A stretch of DNA of 64,000 bases from Pseudomonas sp. B33.4 (GCF_034555375.1 NZ_CP140706.1:4269001-4333000), one strand, 5' to 3'. Positions 36,581 to 46,672 are shown, counted from the first letter of the stretch. Notes: generated by a model not told the origin, from the sequence alone. A program made the numbers and translations.

Positions 36581-37045
36581 ATGCACATCGATTACCTGTG
36601 CAATCACCTCGAACTGATCGAAGAACTGGCCACGCTCAACTTCAAGGAATGGGGCGAGTTTCGTCCCGGGCAAACCGTCGAGGACCGCATCGAGCATATG
36701 CGTGAATCTTGTGGCAAAGGTGCGGTGCCCAGCGTGGTGGTGGCGCTTGAAGGTTCACGTTTGCTGGGCGGCGCGCTGCTGATCGAGAGCGATCTGAAGC
36801 TGCGCCCGAACCTGACGCCTTGGCTGGCCGGCGTTTATGTGAAGGCTGAGGAACGCGGTCGCGGGATCGCTTCGCAACTGGTCAAGCGAGTGGTTGCAGA
36901 AGCGGCGGCGCTGGGCGTGCCCGAGTTGTATCTGTACACCGACGCGGCGCAGTCGCTGTACGCACGGCTGGGTTGGGAAGTGGTTGAAGAACTGGTCTAC
37001 GACGATTTGCCGGTGACAGTGATGAAATACGTCATTCAGCGCTAA
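36581..37045 (+). CDS. GNAT family N-acetyltransferase
   Basis: A 154-aa acetyltransferase. The acetyl-CoA site is GVYVKAEERGRGIASQLVKRV (motif A, with the ERGRGIA loop), about residues 85-105, and the C-terminal YTDAAQSLYARLGWEVVEE is motif B. The ATG at 36581 follows GGAG at nine bases; another ATG lies five codons upstream. Substrate unknown. Confidence 0.88.
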   Translation: MHIDYLCNHLELIEELATLNFKEWGEFRPGQTVEDRIEHMRESCGKGAVPSVVVALEGSRLLGGALLIESDLKLRPNLTPWLAGVYVKAEERGRGIASQLVKRVVAEAAALGVPELYLYTDAAQSLYARLGWEVVEELVYDDLPVTVMKYVIQR

Positions 37046-37081
37046 CCGGTGGCTAGGCGGCTCGCCGCAGGCTGTACCGCC

Positions 37082-37408
37082 TCACCCCAGCGCTGAATCG
37101 AGCGCGGAGAGCAATTGTGCAGGGGCGACGGGTTGTCCACCGAGCTTGAGTTCACCGCTGTCGAGTTCAACACTCAACCTCAGCGACGCCCGATCGCCCG
37201 GGTACTTGCGCAGCAGCAGCTCAATGCCATTGGCCGTCTCGTCGGCGGTACCGAGCAAATCCCACAGACTCTCGCTCAGATCCAGCAGCACTTTTCGCTG
37301 CTGCAGATCGACCACACGCGGCGCGTACAGCCAATGGCTCATGCGCATCTCACGCGGTTCGACGGTGATGGCGAGGCGGCCATCGCAGTGGACAGTGGTT
37401 TCAGTCAT
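37082..37408 (-). CDS. Hypothetical protein
   Basis: A 108-aa soluble protein, MTETTVHCDGRLAITVEPRE at the start, with mixed sheet and helix and no signal peptide. It begins 7 bp after the TSUP permease gene on the same strand, so the two are probably one operon. No family recognised. Confidence 0.7.
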   Translation of the reverse strand: MTETTVHCDGRLAITVEPREMRMSHWLYAPRVVDLQQRKVLLDLSESLWDLLGTADETANGIELLLRKYPGDRASLRLSVELDSGELKLGGQPVAPAQLLSALDSALG

Positions 37409-37415
37409 GGCTGGA

Positions 37416-38201
37416 TCAGAACGCCAGTTTGTAACCGATCAACACCAGCATCGTCGCCAGGCACGGGCGCAGGACTTCATCGGAGATGCGTCCGGTCAGG
37501 TGGCTGCCGAGCCAGATGCCTGGCAGCGAGCCGACCAGCAAGAAGCCCAGCACACCCCAATCCATGTTGCCCATGCTCGCGTGGCCCAGACCGGCGACCA
37601 GGGTCAGCGGCACGGCGTGGGCGATTTCGGTGCCGACCAAGCGACGGGTCGGCAGCAGCGGATAAAGGATGAACAACGCGACAGTGCCGAGGGCCCCGGC
37701 GCCGATCGAGGTCAAGGCAACCATGGTGCCGAGGATCAGACCGGTGAGCACGGTCATCACGTTCAGGCGCGAACCACTCGGGTTGTAGTTGCCGCCGGCA
37801 CGTTTGTGGGCGAATTCGAGCAAGCGCTTCTTGAAGAAGATCGCCAGCGCGGTGGCGAACAGGACGAAGCCCAGCGCCTGTTTGATGATGGCGTTCATCG
37901 CGTCCGGCGCGGTGTGCAACGTGCTGAGGAACCACAAGGTCATCGCTACCGCCGGCACGCTGCCGAGGGTCAGCCAGCCAGTGATCGCCCAGTCGATGTT
38001 CTTGTTTTTGCGATGAACGAGGACGCCGCTGGATTTGGTAATGGCGGCATACAGCAGGTCAGTGCCCACTGCCGTTGCCGGGTTGATGCCGAACCACAGC
38101 AGAATCGGCGTCATTAACGAACCACCGCCGACACCGGTCATGCCGACAATAAACCCCACCACCAGCCCGGCAATCACCAGGCCGAAATTTGCCAATTCCA
38201 T
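37416..38201 (-). CDS. TSUP family permease (TauE/SafE)
   Basis: A 261-aa inner-membrane protein with eight helices. The paired repeats GFIVGMTGVGGGSLMTPILLW (first half) and LTSIGAGALGTVALFILYPLL (second half) are the TauE/SafE signatures. Members export or import organosulfur compounds or sulfite; the cargo is not known. Likely co-transcribed with the hypothetical gene downstream. Confidence 0.9.
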   Translation of the reverse strand: MELANFGLVIAGLVVGFIVGMTGVGGGSLMTPILLWFGINPATAVGTDLLYAAITKSSGVLVHRKNKNIDWAITGWLTLGSVPAVAMTLWFLSTLHTAPDAMNAIIKQALGFVLFATALAIFFKKRLLEFAHKRAGGNYNPSGSRLNVMTVLTGLILGTMVALTSIGAGALGTVALFILYPLLPTRRLVGTEIAHAVPLTLVAGLGHASMGNMDWGVLGFLLVGSLPGIWLGSHLTGRISDEVLRPCLATMLVLIGYKLAF

Positions 38202-38345
38202 TAAACCGTCCAGAAAAACGACAGGAAAAATCTGGCCCGCAGCATAGCGATTTTTCTTATAACCACATATATCGATGCGGTCTATCGTTATGCCATATCG
38301 AAATCACCATTGCCTTACCTACAGGGTTAGGTGGTGGATGCAGAT

Positions 38346-39560
38346 TCAGTGCACTCTTCGGCCGGGTTTAAAGCTGTGGGTCTTGTTGATCCATACCGTG
38401 GCCAACGCGATCAGCGACAGGATCAGCAGCGCCCACGGGAACGACATCGCCCCTGCCCGATCCAGCAGCAAGCCGCCGAACAAGCCGCCACCGGCGATCG
38501 CCACGTTCCACGAAGTGGTGAGCATCGCCTGCACCACGTCAACGTGATCGCCAGCAGAGTCGGCCGCAGAGGTGAGCAATAAGGTTGCCGAGCCGCCAAA
38601 CGACAATCCCCACACCGCCATGCAGGCGTAAATGACCAGCGGTGACGGCGCCGCCAGCGCCAAGACCAATGCCGTCAGCGCAAACACCGCAAGGCTGATC
38701 AACGTCAACCAGCGCAACCAGCGATCCACCAGCATGCCGATGATCCAGATCCCCACCAGCGAACACAGGCCGAACACCAGCAGCACCAGATCGACCCGGT
38801 CAGCCAACCCGGCCTGCATCAGAAACGGTGCGATGTAGGTGTAAAGAATGTTGTGCCCGAGCATCCACGTCAGCACCACAAACAGCACCGGCCGCACGCC
38901 GGGCAAACGCATCGACTCGAGCAACGGCAGACGCTCATCACTGGCCTGCCCCGGACGATCCGGCACCGCAATGACAATCCACGCCGCCAACACCAGGGCC
39001 AGCGCCGACATGATCCCGAATGACGCACGCCAACCGATCAGATTGCCCAGCCACGTCCCCGCCGGCGTGCCCAGCGACAGCGCCACTGGCGTGCCGAGCA
39101 TGGCAATCGCCAGCGCTCGCCCCTGTTGATGCACCGGCACGATTCCGCGCGCGTAGCCGGCCATGATCCCCCACGACAACCCCGCCGCCATCCCGGCGAG
39201 AAAACGCGAAGCCAGGGTCAGACCGTAATGGCTGGAGAACGTGGTGACGGTGTTGAACACCAGAAACCCGCCGACCGTCATCAACAACACGCGCCGCCGT
39301 GGCCAGCCGCGTGTGGCCACGGTCAGCGGAATTGCCGCGACAATCGAACCCAACGCGTAGAGCGTCACCAGTTGCCCGGCAAGCACTTCACTGACGTTGA
39401 GCCCGGCGCCGATTTGCGGCAGCAACCCGGCGGGCAGAGTTTCGGTGAGGATGGCGATGAATCCGGTCATGGCGAATGCCAGCAACGCGGCATAAGGCAG
39501 TTTGTCCGCACGGGCGGTGCGGTCGACACGAGTGAAATCGGCGCTGGCGGGGTCGGTCAT
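38346..39560 (-). CDS. MFS transporter of the DHA1 type
   Basis: A 404-aa carrier with 12 helices. The N-terminal MTGFIAILTETLPAGLLPQIGAGL and the later FLAGMAAGLSWGIMAGYARGIVP are typical of the sugar-efflux/chloramphenicol-type DHA1 subgroup. Substrate unknown. Separated from the TSUP gene by about 145 bp. Confidence 0.88.
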   Translation of the reverse strand: MTDPASADFTRVDRTARADKLPYAALLAFAMTGFIAILTETLPAGLLPQIGAGLNVSEVLAGQLVTLYALGSIVAAIPLTVATRGWPRRRVLLMTVGGFLVFNTVTTFSSHYGLTLASRFLAGMAAGLSWGIMAGYARGIVPVHQQGRALAIAMLGTPVALSLGTPAGTWLGNLIGWRASFGIMSALALVLAAWIVIAVPDRPGQASDERLPLLESMRLPGVRPVLFVVLTWMLGHNILYTYIAPFLMQAGLADRVDLVLLVFGLCSLVGIWIIGMLVDRWLRWLTLISLAVFALTALVLALAAPSPLVIYACMAVWGLSFGGSATLLLTSAADSAGDHVDVVQAMLTTSWNVAIAGGGLFGGLLLDRAGAMSFPWALLILSLIALATVWINKTHSFKPGRRVH

Positions 39561-39633
39561 GACGGGTGCGGCTCCATTTTAATCAATAGCGGTGACGGAT
39601 TGTATACAAAAACAACCTTCACTATTCGATCAA

Positions 39634-39722
39634 TGTGGGAGCGAGCCTGCTCGCGAATGAGGTGGACCAGTCAACTCTTCAGCGCCTGAAGGAACGCTTT
39701 CGCGAGCAGGCTCGCTCCCACA
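39634..39722. repeat. REPIN, type B
   Basis: Arms start TGTGGGAGCGAGCCTGCTCG and continue CGAA. The head hairpin is GCGAGC/GCTCGC. It is the first of two REPINs filling the 317-base gap between the MFS gene and the lipoprotein gene. Confidence 0.92.
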
Positions 39723-39748
39723 CTGGATCTCTGCACACCACAAAAACT

Positions 39749-39837
39749 TGTGGGAGCTGGCTTGCCAGCGATGAGGCCAGGTCAGGCAACACTGCTTTGC
39801 TTGACCCACCGCTATCGCTGGCAAGCCAGCTCCCACA
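39749..39837. repeat. REPIN, type C
   Basis: Arms start TGTGGGAGCTGGCTTGCCAG and continue CGAT, with head hairpin GCTGGC/GCCAGC. It sits 26 bp after the type B copy, so two differently sequenced but similarly folded elements are side by side. Confidence 0.92.
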
Positions 39838-39877
39838 GGGTTTTGTGGTGCATTGATCATCACCGCCCCAACAGAAC

Positions 39878-40627
39878 TCACTGCACCGGCAAGAAATTCA
39901 GGAACAGCAAACTCTGCGCGTAGTTGAGGCCGATCCGCCGGTAACGCTCATCAAGCATCTGCGTGATCAGGTCCAGTCGCGCAACGATTTTGCCAAACTC
40001 GGTGGCGAAACTCAGATTGGTGCCCTCTTCCGAGATCTCATTGGAAAACAGCAACGGCTGACCTTCCTTGTTTTGTCGCTGGGACAAAATCCACGTGGCT
40101 TTTTCGATATTGCGTGCAGCGTTGTGAACGAACGTCGGGTTGATCGCATCGGTCATGTAGAACTCGGTGCGATTGCCGTGGGCGGTGACCAGCATGCTGC
40201 CGATCGCATAGATGAAGGCGCCAACGCGATCGCCGCGAAACTCCGGGCTCATCGCATAACTGAGCGCGGCCAGATCCTTGCGCCCTCCCAGCACCGGCAG
40301 CGGCTGTTGCTGCTCAATGGCCTGGCGCACCTGTTTCACGGCCGCATGGATATTGAGAAAGCCTGACTTGCGCAATTCTTCCGGGTTGCGCAAATACAGC
40401 TTGCCCTGCAAGCGATAAAGACTGTTGAGGTTGTCGCGCATCGCCAGTGTGGCCATGCGGTCGACGCTGGTCTGCAGGAACTCCTGCGGCTTCCCTTCAC
40501 GCATCTGGTTGAAGAAACCGTTGCCGTCCTGGTGACTGCAACCGCTGAACAGCAGCGACGACAAACAGGCCAGCAACAGGCACGGGCGGCGGAAAAAAGC
40601 AGTGATCAGGGCAAAAGCTCTCGGCAT
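39878..40627 (-). CDS. Conserved lipoprotein
   Basis: A 249-aa predicted lipoprotein with lipobox LFSGC (Cys30). The mature part is mostly helical, with recognisable stretches EFLQTSVDRMATLAMRDNLNSLYRLQGKLYLRNP and SYAMSPEFRGDRVGAFIYAIGSML. Start taken at the ATG at 40627; a GTG six codons upstream also has a possible ribosome-binding site. No function known to me. Confidence 0.78.
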   Translation of the reverse strand: MPRAFALITAFFRRPCLLLACLSSLLFSGCSHQDGNGFFNQMREGKPQEFLQTSVDRMATLAMRDNLNSLYRLQGKLYLRNPEELRKSGFLNIHAAVKQVRQAIEQQQPLPVLGGRKDLAALSYAMSPEFRGDRVGAFIYAIGSMLVTAHGNRTEFYMTDAINPTFVHNAARNIEKATWILSQRQNKEGQPLLFSNEISEEGTNLSFATEFGKIVARLDLITQMLDERYRRIGLNYAQSLLFLNFLPVQ

Positions 40628-40839
40628 GAAATCTCGAACAGGCACATTCCTGTGCGGCGGGAGTCACCGCATCCTGGCCATGGATAGAGCCGCCGATTGC
40701 GAAAAAGTGCAGTGGTGCGCATGACCAACCGACCTTCGGCAATGCCTCCTCAACCAATTAGTCTGTCTTTATGGTTGAAATAAACGATTAATCAACTATA
40801 AATTTTCTTCCAAACTACAAATAGCATGACTAGTTACCC

Positions 40840-40924
40840 TGTAGGAGCTGCCGCAGGCTGCGATCTTTTGACCTTGCCTTTGAAAACAAAAATCAAAAGA
40901 TCGCAGCCTGCGGCAGCTCCTACA
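40840..40924. repeat. REPIN, type D
   Basis: Arms start TGTAGGAGCTGCCGCAGGCT and continue GCGATCTTTTGA, exact inverted copies around a 20-base A/T-rich loop. It lies in the 344-base gap between the divergent lipoprotein and galM genes. Apart from the galM leader, I see nothing else in that gap. Confidence 0.92.
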
Positions 40925-40943
40925 CGGCATCGGCGCCATTTTG

Positions 40944-40960
40944 AAAACAACAACAAGAAG
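40944..40960 (+). promoter_or_regulatory. Crc/Hfq-type CA motif before galM
   Basis: AAAACAACAACAAGAAG directly precedes the galM ribosome-binding site AAGGAAGG. The AANAANAA pattern is the known Hfq-Crc catabolite-repression target of Pseudomonas mRNAs. Repression of galM during growth on preferred carbon sources is therefore likely, by inference. Confidence 0.6.
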
Positions 40961-40971
40961 GAAGGTCTACC

Positions 40972-42120
40972 ATGCTTCAATCCCGTCACCTGCTCTCCGG
41001 CCTCGGACTGTCCCTGATGATCGCCACCCTTTCCGCCAACGCGGCCGGCCTCACCGCCGAGCACAAAGCCTTCGGCAAAACCAACGACGGCACGCCCGTC
41101 GAGCAATACATCCTGCGCAACAGCCACGGCATGCAAGCCACCGTCATCACCTACGGCGCGACCCTGCAATCGCTGAAAGTCGCCGACAAGCATGGCAAGT
41201 TCGACGACGTCGTACTCGGCTTCGATGATGTGCAGGGCTACCAGAAAGGCACCGCCTACTTCGGCGCAACCATCGGCCGTTTCGGCAATCGCTTGGCCGA
41301 AGGTGCGTTCGAGCTCGACGGCAAGCACTATCAAGTGCCGCAGAACGACAAGACCAACGCGCTGCACGGCGGCACGCTGGGCTTCGACAAGAAAGTCTGG
41401 AAAGCCCAGGAAACCAAGGACAAGGACTCGGTCGGCGTGACCCTGACCTATCTGTCGGCGGACGGCGAAATGGGCTTCCCCGGCAACCTCACCACCGAAG
41501 TCACCTATCGCCTCACCGACCACAACGAACTGCGCATCGACTACAAGGCCAGCACCGACAAACCGACCGTGCTCAACCTGACCAACCACAGCTACTTCAA
41601 CCTCGCCGGCGCCGGCAATGGCGATATCCTCAAACAGGTCGCCACCCTGCACGCCAGCCATTACACCCCGGTGACCGCCAAACTGATCCCGACCGGCGAA
41701 CTGGCGCCGGTGGCCGGCACGCCGATGGACTTCACCAAGCCGACCGCGATTGGCACGCACATCAAGGCGGATCATCCGCAATTGAAATTCGCTGAGCCGA
41801 AACAGGGTGGGTTTGATTTCAACTGGGCGCTGGATACCAAAGGCGATATTGGCAAAGTTGCCACTGAGGTGAGTGACCCGCAGTCCGGTCGTGTGCTGCA
41901 GCTGTTCACCACGGAGCCGGGCGTGCAGTTCTATACCAGCAACTTCCTCGACGGTACGGTCAAGGGCAAGGGTGGCAAGGTGTATCCGCACTGGGGCGCG
42001 TTTACCCTGGAAACTCAGCACTATCCGGATTCACCGAATCAGCCGGACTTCCCGAGTACTCGGCTTGATCCGGGGCAGGCTTACAGCCACAGCGTGGTGT
42101 TGAAGTTCTCCGCCAAGTAA
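40972..42120 (+). CDS. galM: Periplasmic aldose 1-epimerase
   Basis: A 382-aa galactose mutarotase interconverting alpha and beta anomers of aldoses. The first 24 residues form a signal peptide (ending ANA-A), so it is exported, unlike cytoplasmic GalM. Catalytic motifs: NALHGGTLGFDKKVW (first His), NLTNHSYFNLAG (general acid His), and the late Glu in TLETQHYPDSPN (base). Length is normal for an exported GalM. Confidence 0.93.
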   Translation: MLQSRHLLSGLGLSLMIATLSANAAGLTAEHKAFGKTNDGTPVEQYILRNSHGMQATVITYGATLQSLKVADKHGKFDDVVLGFDDVQGYQKGTAYFGATIGRFGNRLAEGAFELDGKHYQVPQNDKTNALHGGTLGFDKKVWKAQETKDKDSVGVTLTYLSADGEMGFPGNLTTEVTYRLTDHNELRIDYKASTDKPTVLNLTNHSYFNLAGAGNGDILKQVATLHASHYTPVTAKLIPTGELAPVAGTPMDFTKPTAIGTHIKADHPQLKFAEPKQGGFDFNWALDTKGDIGKVATEVSDPQSGRVLQLFTTEPGVQFYTSNFLDGTVKGKGGKVYPHWGAFTLETQHYPDSPNQPDFPSTRLDPGQAYSHSVVLKFSAK

Positions 42121-42132
42121 GAACGCAGATCA

Positions 42133-42204
42133 AAAGATCGCAGCGTGCCGCAGCGCCTACAGTTAAGCGTTTTCCTGTAGGAGCTGCGGCACGCTGCGAT
42201 CTTT
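42133..42204. repeat. REPIN, type D variant
   Basis: The left arm reads AAAGATCGCAGCGTGCCGCA and the right arm TGTAGGAGCTGCGGCACGCT. Compared with type D, GCCGCAGGC has changed to GCGGCACGC on both sides, except one mismatch in the left arm (GCGCC for GCTCC). It lies between galM and the aldo/keto reductase gene. Confidence 0.88.
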
Positions 42205-42275
42205 TTGCTTTTTGAACCCCTGCGCTATCCTGCTGCCCACTAAAAGGTATCGACACATTCAGCAAGGAGGTTTGC

Positions 42276-43097
42276 ATGCGTACCCTCGAACTGGCCGGCG
42301 TCCAGGTTCCGATCATTGGCCAGGGCACCTGGCGCATGGGTGAAGACCGCTCGGCGCACAAGCGTGAAGTGGCGGCGCTGCGCACGGGGATCGAACTGGG
42401 CATGACCCTGATCGACACGGCGGAAATGTACGCCGAGGGCGGCGCCGAAAGCGTGGTTGGCGAAGCCATTGCCGGCCTGCGCGATCAGGTATTTCTGGTC
42501 AGTAAGGTCTATCCGCACAACGCCAGCCGCAAAGGCATCCCGCAAGCCTGCGAGCGCAGTCTGCGCCGACTCGATACCGATTACATCGACCTCTATCTGT
42601 TGCATTGGCGCGGCCAGTATCCGCTGGAAGAAACCGTCGAAGCGTTCGAACGATTGCGCGAGGACGGCAAGATCGGCCGCTGGGGCGTGTCGAATTTCGA
42701 TGTCGATGATCTTGAAGAGCTCTCCAGCTCGGCCTGTGCGACCAATCAGGTGCTGTACAACCTGGAAGAGCGCGGCATCGAGTTCGATCTGCTGCCATGG
42801 TGCCAACATCAGCGCATGCCGCTGATGGCTTACTGTCCGATCGGCCAGGGCGGCGCGATGCTGGCTGAACCGGTGCTGAATGAAATTGCCGCTCGTCATG
42901 GCGTCACCCCCGCGCAGGTTTCGCTGGCGTGGATTCTGCGTCAGGATGGTGTGATTGCGATTCCCAAGGCTGTGCGGCCAGAACACGTGCAACTCAATGC
43001 ACAAGCCGCGCAACTGCAACTGGAGGCCGGGGATCTGGCGGCGCTGGACCAGGTGTTTCAAGCGCCACAACGCAAGCAGCGGCTGGCTATGGTCTGA
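42276..43097 (+). CDS. Aldo/keto reductase
   Basis: A 273-aa NADPH-dependent reductase with TIM-barrel fold. The catalytic tetrad is Asp47 and Tyr52 (LIDTAEMY), Lys77 (VSKVYP) and the His in LLHW near residue 110. IPKAVRPEHVQLNAQA near the C-terminus is the cofactor-binding IPK motif. AGGAGG lies before the ATG. The substrate is a generic carbonyl compound. The next gene begins 25 bp later. Confidence 0.93.
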   Translation: MRTLELAGVQVPIIGQGTWRMGEDRSAHKREVAALRTGIELGMTLIDTAEMYAEGGAESVVGEAIAGLRDQVFLVSKVYPHNASRKGIPQACERSLRRLDTDYIDLYLLHWRGQYPLEETVEAFERLREDGKIGRWGVSNFDVDDLEELSSSACATNQVLYNLEERGIEFDLLPWCQHQRMPLMAYCPIGQGGAMLAEPVLNEIAARHGVTPAQVSLAWILRQDGVIAIPKAVRPEHVQLNAQAAQLQLEAGDLAALDQVFQAPQRKQRLAMV

Positions 43098-43122
43098 GCC
43101 AGCGGCTGGCGAGGGCTTCGCG

Positions 43123-43593
43123 ATGAGAAGCACTGATCAGTACGACCCGTTCAACCTGCAACGTTTTGTCCAGGCCCAGGATCCGGTGTTCGAGCGCGTG
43201 CAACGCGAACTCGACGAGGGCCGCAAACGCAGCCACTGGATGTGGTTTGTCTTCCCGCAATTCGCCGGTCTGGGCGGCAGTGAAATGTCCCGGCGCTACG
43301 CCATCGGTTCAGCCGAGGAAGCCCGGGCTTATCTGGCCCATGACTTGCTCGGCGCCCGGCTGCGCACTTGTACGCAGTTGGTGCTGAAGGTGCAGCAGCG
43401 CTCGATCGCGGAGATTTTCGGCCATCCTGATGACCTGAAATTTCATTCCTCAATGACGCTGTTTGCTCAGTTCACTGACGAGGACAGCTTGTACTCGCAA
43501 GCACTGGAACGTTACTTCCACGGCATCCTCGATGAATGGACGCTGCAGTTGCTAGACTCAAAACAGGCCCAGTTGCCCCCCGATCAGGGTTGA
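43123..43593 (+). CDS. DUF1810 family protein
   Basis: A 156-aa calpastatin-like DUF1810 protein. The family signature is [20 protein letters not shown] at the N-terminus, then [27 protein letters not shown] and [29 protein letters not shown]. Function is unknown. It follows the aldo/keto reductase closely and its last 36 bp overlap the convergent end of polB. Confidence 0.9.
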   Translation: MRSTDQYDPFNLQRFVQAQDPVFERVQRELDEGRKRSHWMWFVFPQFAGLGGSEMSRRYAIGSAEEARAYLAHDLLGARLRTCTQLVLKVQQRSIAEIFGHPDDLKFHSSMTLFAQFTDEDSLYSQALERYFHGILDEWTLQLLDSKQAQLPPDQG

Positions 43594-45921
43594 GAAGTCG
43601 TCGTCGACAAACGGCAGAATCGCATCCGCCACCGGTTGCAGTTGCCGAGTGATGTAGTGGTCGTAATCGATGGCGGCACGGCGCACTTCCAGCGGTTCGG
43701 GGCCAGCCAGGGTGATGACGTAGCTGATCCAGCCGCCATTCTGGTATTGCCGTGGGCGCCCGTGCTGGGCGTTGTAGTCGTCGGCCAGCCGCGCCGCGCG
43801 CACGTGCGGCGGGACGTTGCGCTCGTAGTCGTCGAGGGTGCGGCGCAGGCGCTTGCGGTAGACCAGTCGATCGTCGAATTCGCCAGCGAGGGTTTTACGC
43901 ACATAGTCGCGCACGTAATCCTGATAGGGCTTGCGCTGGAAAATCCGCTCGTAGAGTTCCTGCTGAAATTGTCGGGCCAGCAGCGACCAATCGGTGCGCA
44001 CGGTTTCCAGGCCTTTGTAGACCATTTCATCGCTACCGTCGGCGCGGGTGACGAGGCCGGCATAACGTTTTTTGCTGCCCTCCTCCGCGCCGCGAATGGT
44101 CGGCATCAGAAAGCGTTTGTAGTGAATTTCGAATTGCAGTTCGAGGGCGCTTTCCAGGCCATATTCATCGCGCACATGCGCGCGCCACCAGTCGTTGACG
44201 TGCTTGACCAGCGCATGACCGATGCTCGCCGCTTCTTCCTGCCCGTGCGGACGACGCAGCCAGACGAAGGTCGAGTCGGTGTCGCCGTAGATCACCGCAT
44301 GGCCCTGTTCTTCGATCAGCTTGCGCGTGCGCAACATGATTTCGTGACCGCGCAGGGTGATCGATGAGGCCAGCCGCGTATCGAAGAAGCGGCAGCCACT
44401 GGAGCCGAGTACGCCGTAGAAGGCGTTCATGATGATCTTCAGTGCCTGCGACAGCGGTGCGTTGTGCTCGCGCTTGGCGGTCTCGCGGCCCTCGGCAACG
44501 CGCGAGACAATCGACGGCAGGCAATGCCGGGTGCGCGAGAAACGCGCACCACGGAAGCCTGGTACCGAGTCGGTATCGTCCGGGTGCTGCAAGCCTTCGA
44601 TCAGGCCTACCGGGTCGATCAGAAACGTACGAATGATCGACGGATACAGACTCTTGTAATCGAGCACCAGCACCGATTCGTACAACCCCGGTTGCGAGTC
44701 CATGACGAAACCGCCGGGGCTGGCCTGCGGCGGATTGGTGCCGAGGTTCGGCGCGACGAACCCCTGGCGATGCATCAACGGCATATACAAGTGCGTGAAC
44801 GCCGCCACCGAGCCGCCGCTGCGATCCGCCGGCAATCCGGTGACACTGGCGCGCTCCAGCAAAAAGGTCAGCAGTTCGGTTTTGGCGAAGATCCGCGTGA
44901 CCAGTTCACAGTCCTTGAGGTTGTACTTGGCCAGCGCCGGCTTGTCCTCGGCGAACATGCGGTTGATCTCGTCCATGCGCTGGTACGGGTTGTCGATCGA
45001 CTTGCCTTCACCGAGCAGGGTCTGCGCAACGTTTTCCAGACTGAACGAGGGGAAACTCCAAGTTGCCGAGCGTAGGGACTCGATACCGTCGATGATCAGC
45101 CGCCCCGCGGCCGAGGCGAAGTAGTGATTGCGGCTGCCGTGTTCGCGCCATTGCATCTCTTCGCCGCCACGGCCGATTTTCAGCGGCACGCCGAGGCGCC
45201 GCGCGTGTTCGTGGAGGATGCGTAAATCGAACTGCACGACGTTCCAGCCGATGATCGCGTCGGGGTCGTGGCGGGCAAACCAGTCGTTGAGTTTCTTCAG
45301 AATGACCGTGCGCGAGTCGCAGTATTCAAGGTCGAAGTCGACGATGCTGGCGTCGCCGTTCGGCGCACCGAGCATGTACACCTGACGTTCGCCGCAGCCT
45401 TCGAGGGCGATCGAATACAACTCGCCGGTTTCGGTGGTTTCGATGTCCAGCGAAACCAGCCGTAGCGTCGGCCGATATTTGGGGTCGGGTTTGAGCTGGG
45501 CGTTGAGCAATACGCCGTTGGCATCGGGCGTGCCGCTGAATCGCACCGGCGCGGTGATAAAACGCTCCATCAGGTAGCGTTCCGGCGGGCGTACGTCGGC
45601 TTCGTAGACGTCAACACTGTTGCGGTTGAGCGCGGTTTCCAGGCGCATCAATTGGCCGTGTTGCTGACAATACAGACCCAGCACCGGGCGATGCTCGAAA
45701 TCCTGCAAGGCCAGCGGGCGCAGTTCGACGTTCTTTTCGTCGTGCAGCAGACGTTCGACCGCTGCGCGCTGCTCGGCAGGAATAAACGCCACCGACGGCT
45801 GATGGGGCAAACGCACACGACGCGGCCCGGCGTCGGTCGCCAGCCAGAACTCGACTTCGGTGCCGGCCGGTGTATCGCGCCAATGCCGGGTCAGGACGAA
45901 GCCCTGCGGTAAATCCACCAC
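43558..45921 (-). CDS. polB: DNA polymerase II
   Basis: Family B DNA polymerase (787 aa) with proofreading, used in replication restart and translesion synthesis. The N-terminal domain is followed by the 3'-5' exonuclease (DIET at 159-162; the ExoII asparagine region near [11 protein letters not shown]). The polymerase palm has [13 protein letters not shown] (motif A, near 425) and YGDTDSTFV (motif C, near 545). Length matches. In enterobacteria it is in the LexA regulon; I did not find a clear LexA box in the short upstream region. Its 3' end overlaps the DUF1810 gene. Confidence 0.96.
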   Translation of the reverse strand: MVDLPQGFVLTRHWRDTPAGTEVEFWLATDAGPRRVRLPHQPSVAFIPAEQRAAVERLLHDEKNVELRPLALQDFEHRPVLGLYCQQHGQLMRLETALNRNSVDVYEADVRPPERYLMERFITAPVRFSGTPDANGVLLNAQLKPDPKYRPTLRLVSLDIETTETGELYSIALEGCGERQVYMLGAPNGDASIVDFDLEYCDSRTVILKKLNDWFARHDPDAIIGWNVVQFDLRILHEHARRLGVPLKIGRGGEEMQWREHGSRNHYFASAAGRLIIDGIESLRSATWSFPSFSLENVAQTLLGEGKSIDNPYQRMDEINRMFAEDKPALAKYNLKDCELVTRIFAKTELLTFLLERASVTGLPADRSGGSVAAFTHLYMPLMHRQGFVAPNLGTNPPQASPGGFVMDSQPGLYESVLVLDYKSLYPSIIRTFLIDPVGLIEGLQHPDDTDSVPGFRGARFSRTRHCLPSIVSRVAEGRETAKREHNAPLSQALKIIMNAFYGVLGSSGCRFFDTRLASSITLRGHEIMLRTRKLIEEQGHAVIYGDTDSTFVWLRRPHGQEEAASIGHALVKHVNDWWRAHVRDEYGLESALELQFEIHYKRFLMPTIRGAEEGSKKRYAGLVTRADGSDEMVYKGLETVRTDWSLLARQFQQELYERIFQRKPYQDYVRDYVRKTLAGEFDDRLVYRKRLRRTLDDYERNVPPHVRAARLADDYNAQHGRPRQYQNGGWISYVITLAGPEPLEVRRAAIDYDHYITRQLQPVADAILPFVDDDFSTLIGGQLGLF

Positions 45922-46116
45922 TGCAACCTCAGGAATTGAAACAGAGGGGCATTCTACGCGGCATTGCCCGGGATGACTCTGGCGATAAACAGCCGCCAGC
46001 CACGGAAAAATTCGGCAAATGACGTTTTTTGCGTGTTATCTGCCGCTTTGCCACCTTGCCCTGCGCGCTTGCGTCTACGATGCTTGGATAACAACGACAA
46101 CACCTGAGTAACCGCC

Positions 46117-46557
46117 ATGAAGACCGTCGCCCAACTGCTCAAGCTCAAAGATCAGAAAAATCAGGAAGTGCACCAGATCAAACCTGATCACATGGTGCTC
46201 GAAGCGCTGATGAAGATGGCCGAGAAAAACGTCGGTGCCTTGCTGGTGGTCGAAGACGACAAAGTGGTCGGCATCATCAGCGAACGCGATTACGCGCGCA
46301 AACTGGTGCTGCATGGCCGCTCATCCGTGGGCACGCCGGTGCGCGACATCATGGTGGCGAACGTGATCACCGTGGACACCCATCAAACCGTCGACACCTG
46401 CCTGGGTATCATGTCCGACAAACGCCTGCGCCACTTGCCGGTGGTCGAGAACGGCAAGTTGATCGGCTTGCTGTCGATCGGTGACCTGGTCAAGGAAGCG
46501 ATTGCCGAACAGGCGGAGCTGATCAAGCAGCTGGAGCAGTACATTCGCGGGGAATAA
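46117..46557 (+). CDS. CBS domain protein
   Basis: A 146-aa protein consisting of two CBS motifs: residues about 8-70 (GALLVVEDDKVVGIISERDYARKLV) and 75-135 (DIMVANVITVDTHQTVDTCLGIMSDKRLRHLPVVENGKLIGLLSIGDLVK in outline). Such Bateman modules bind adenine nucleotides or NAD and act as sensors. The partner is not evident from the context. Followed by a REPIN. Confidence 0.93.
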   Translation: MKTVAQLLKLKDQKNQEVHQIKPDHMVLEALMKMAEKNVGALLVVEDDKVVGIISERDYARKLVLHGRSSVGTPVRDIMVANVITVDTHQTVDTCLGIMSDKRLRHLPVVENGKLIGLLSIGDLVKEAIAEQAELIKQLEQYIRGE

Positions 46558-46565
46558 AGCCCCCC

Positions 46566-46654
46566 TGTAGGAGTGAGCCTGCTCGCGATAGCGTTCTGTC
46601 AGTCACCTTGTTTTTAGCTGACAGACCGCTATCGCGAGCAGGCTCACTCCTACA
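46566..46654. repeat. REPIN, type A
   Basis: Arms start TGTAGGAGTGAGCCTGCTCG and continue CGATAGCG, with scattered mismatches further in. It lies between the convergent ends of the CBS and GST genes. Confidence 0.92.
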
Positions 46655-46672
46655 TTTGAATCTGCAGTGTGT

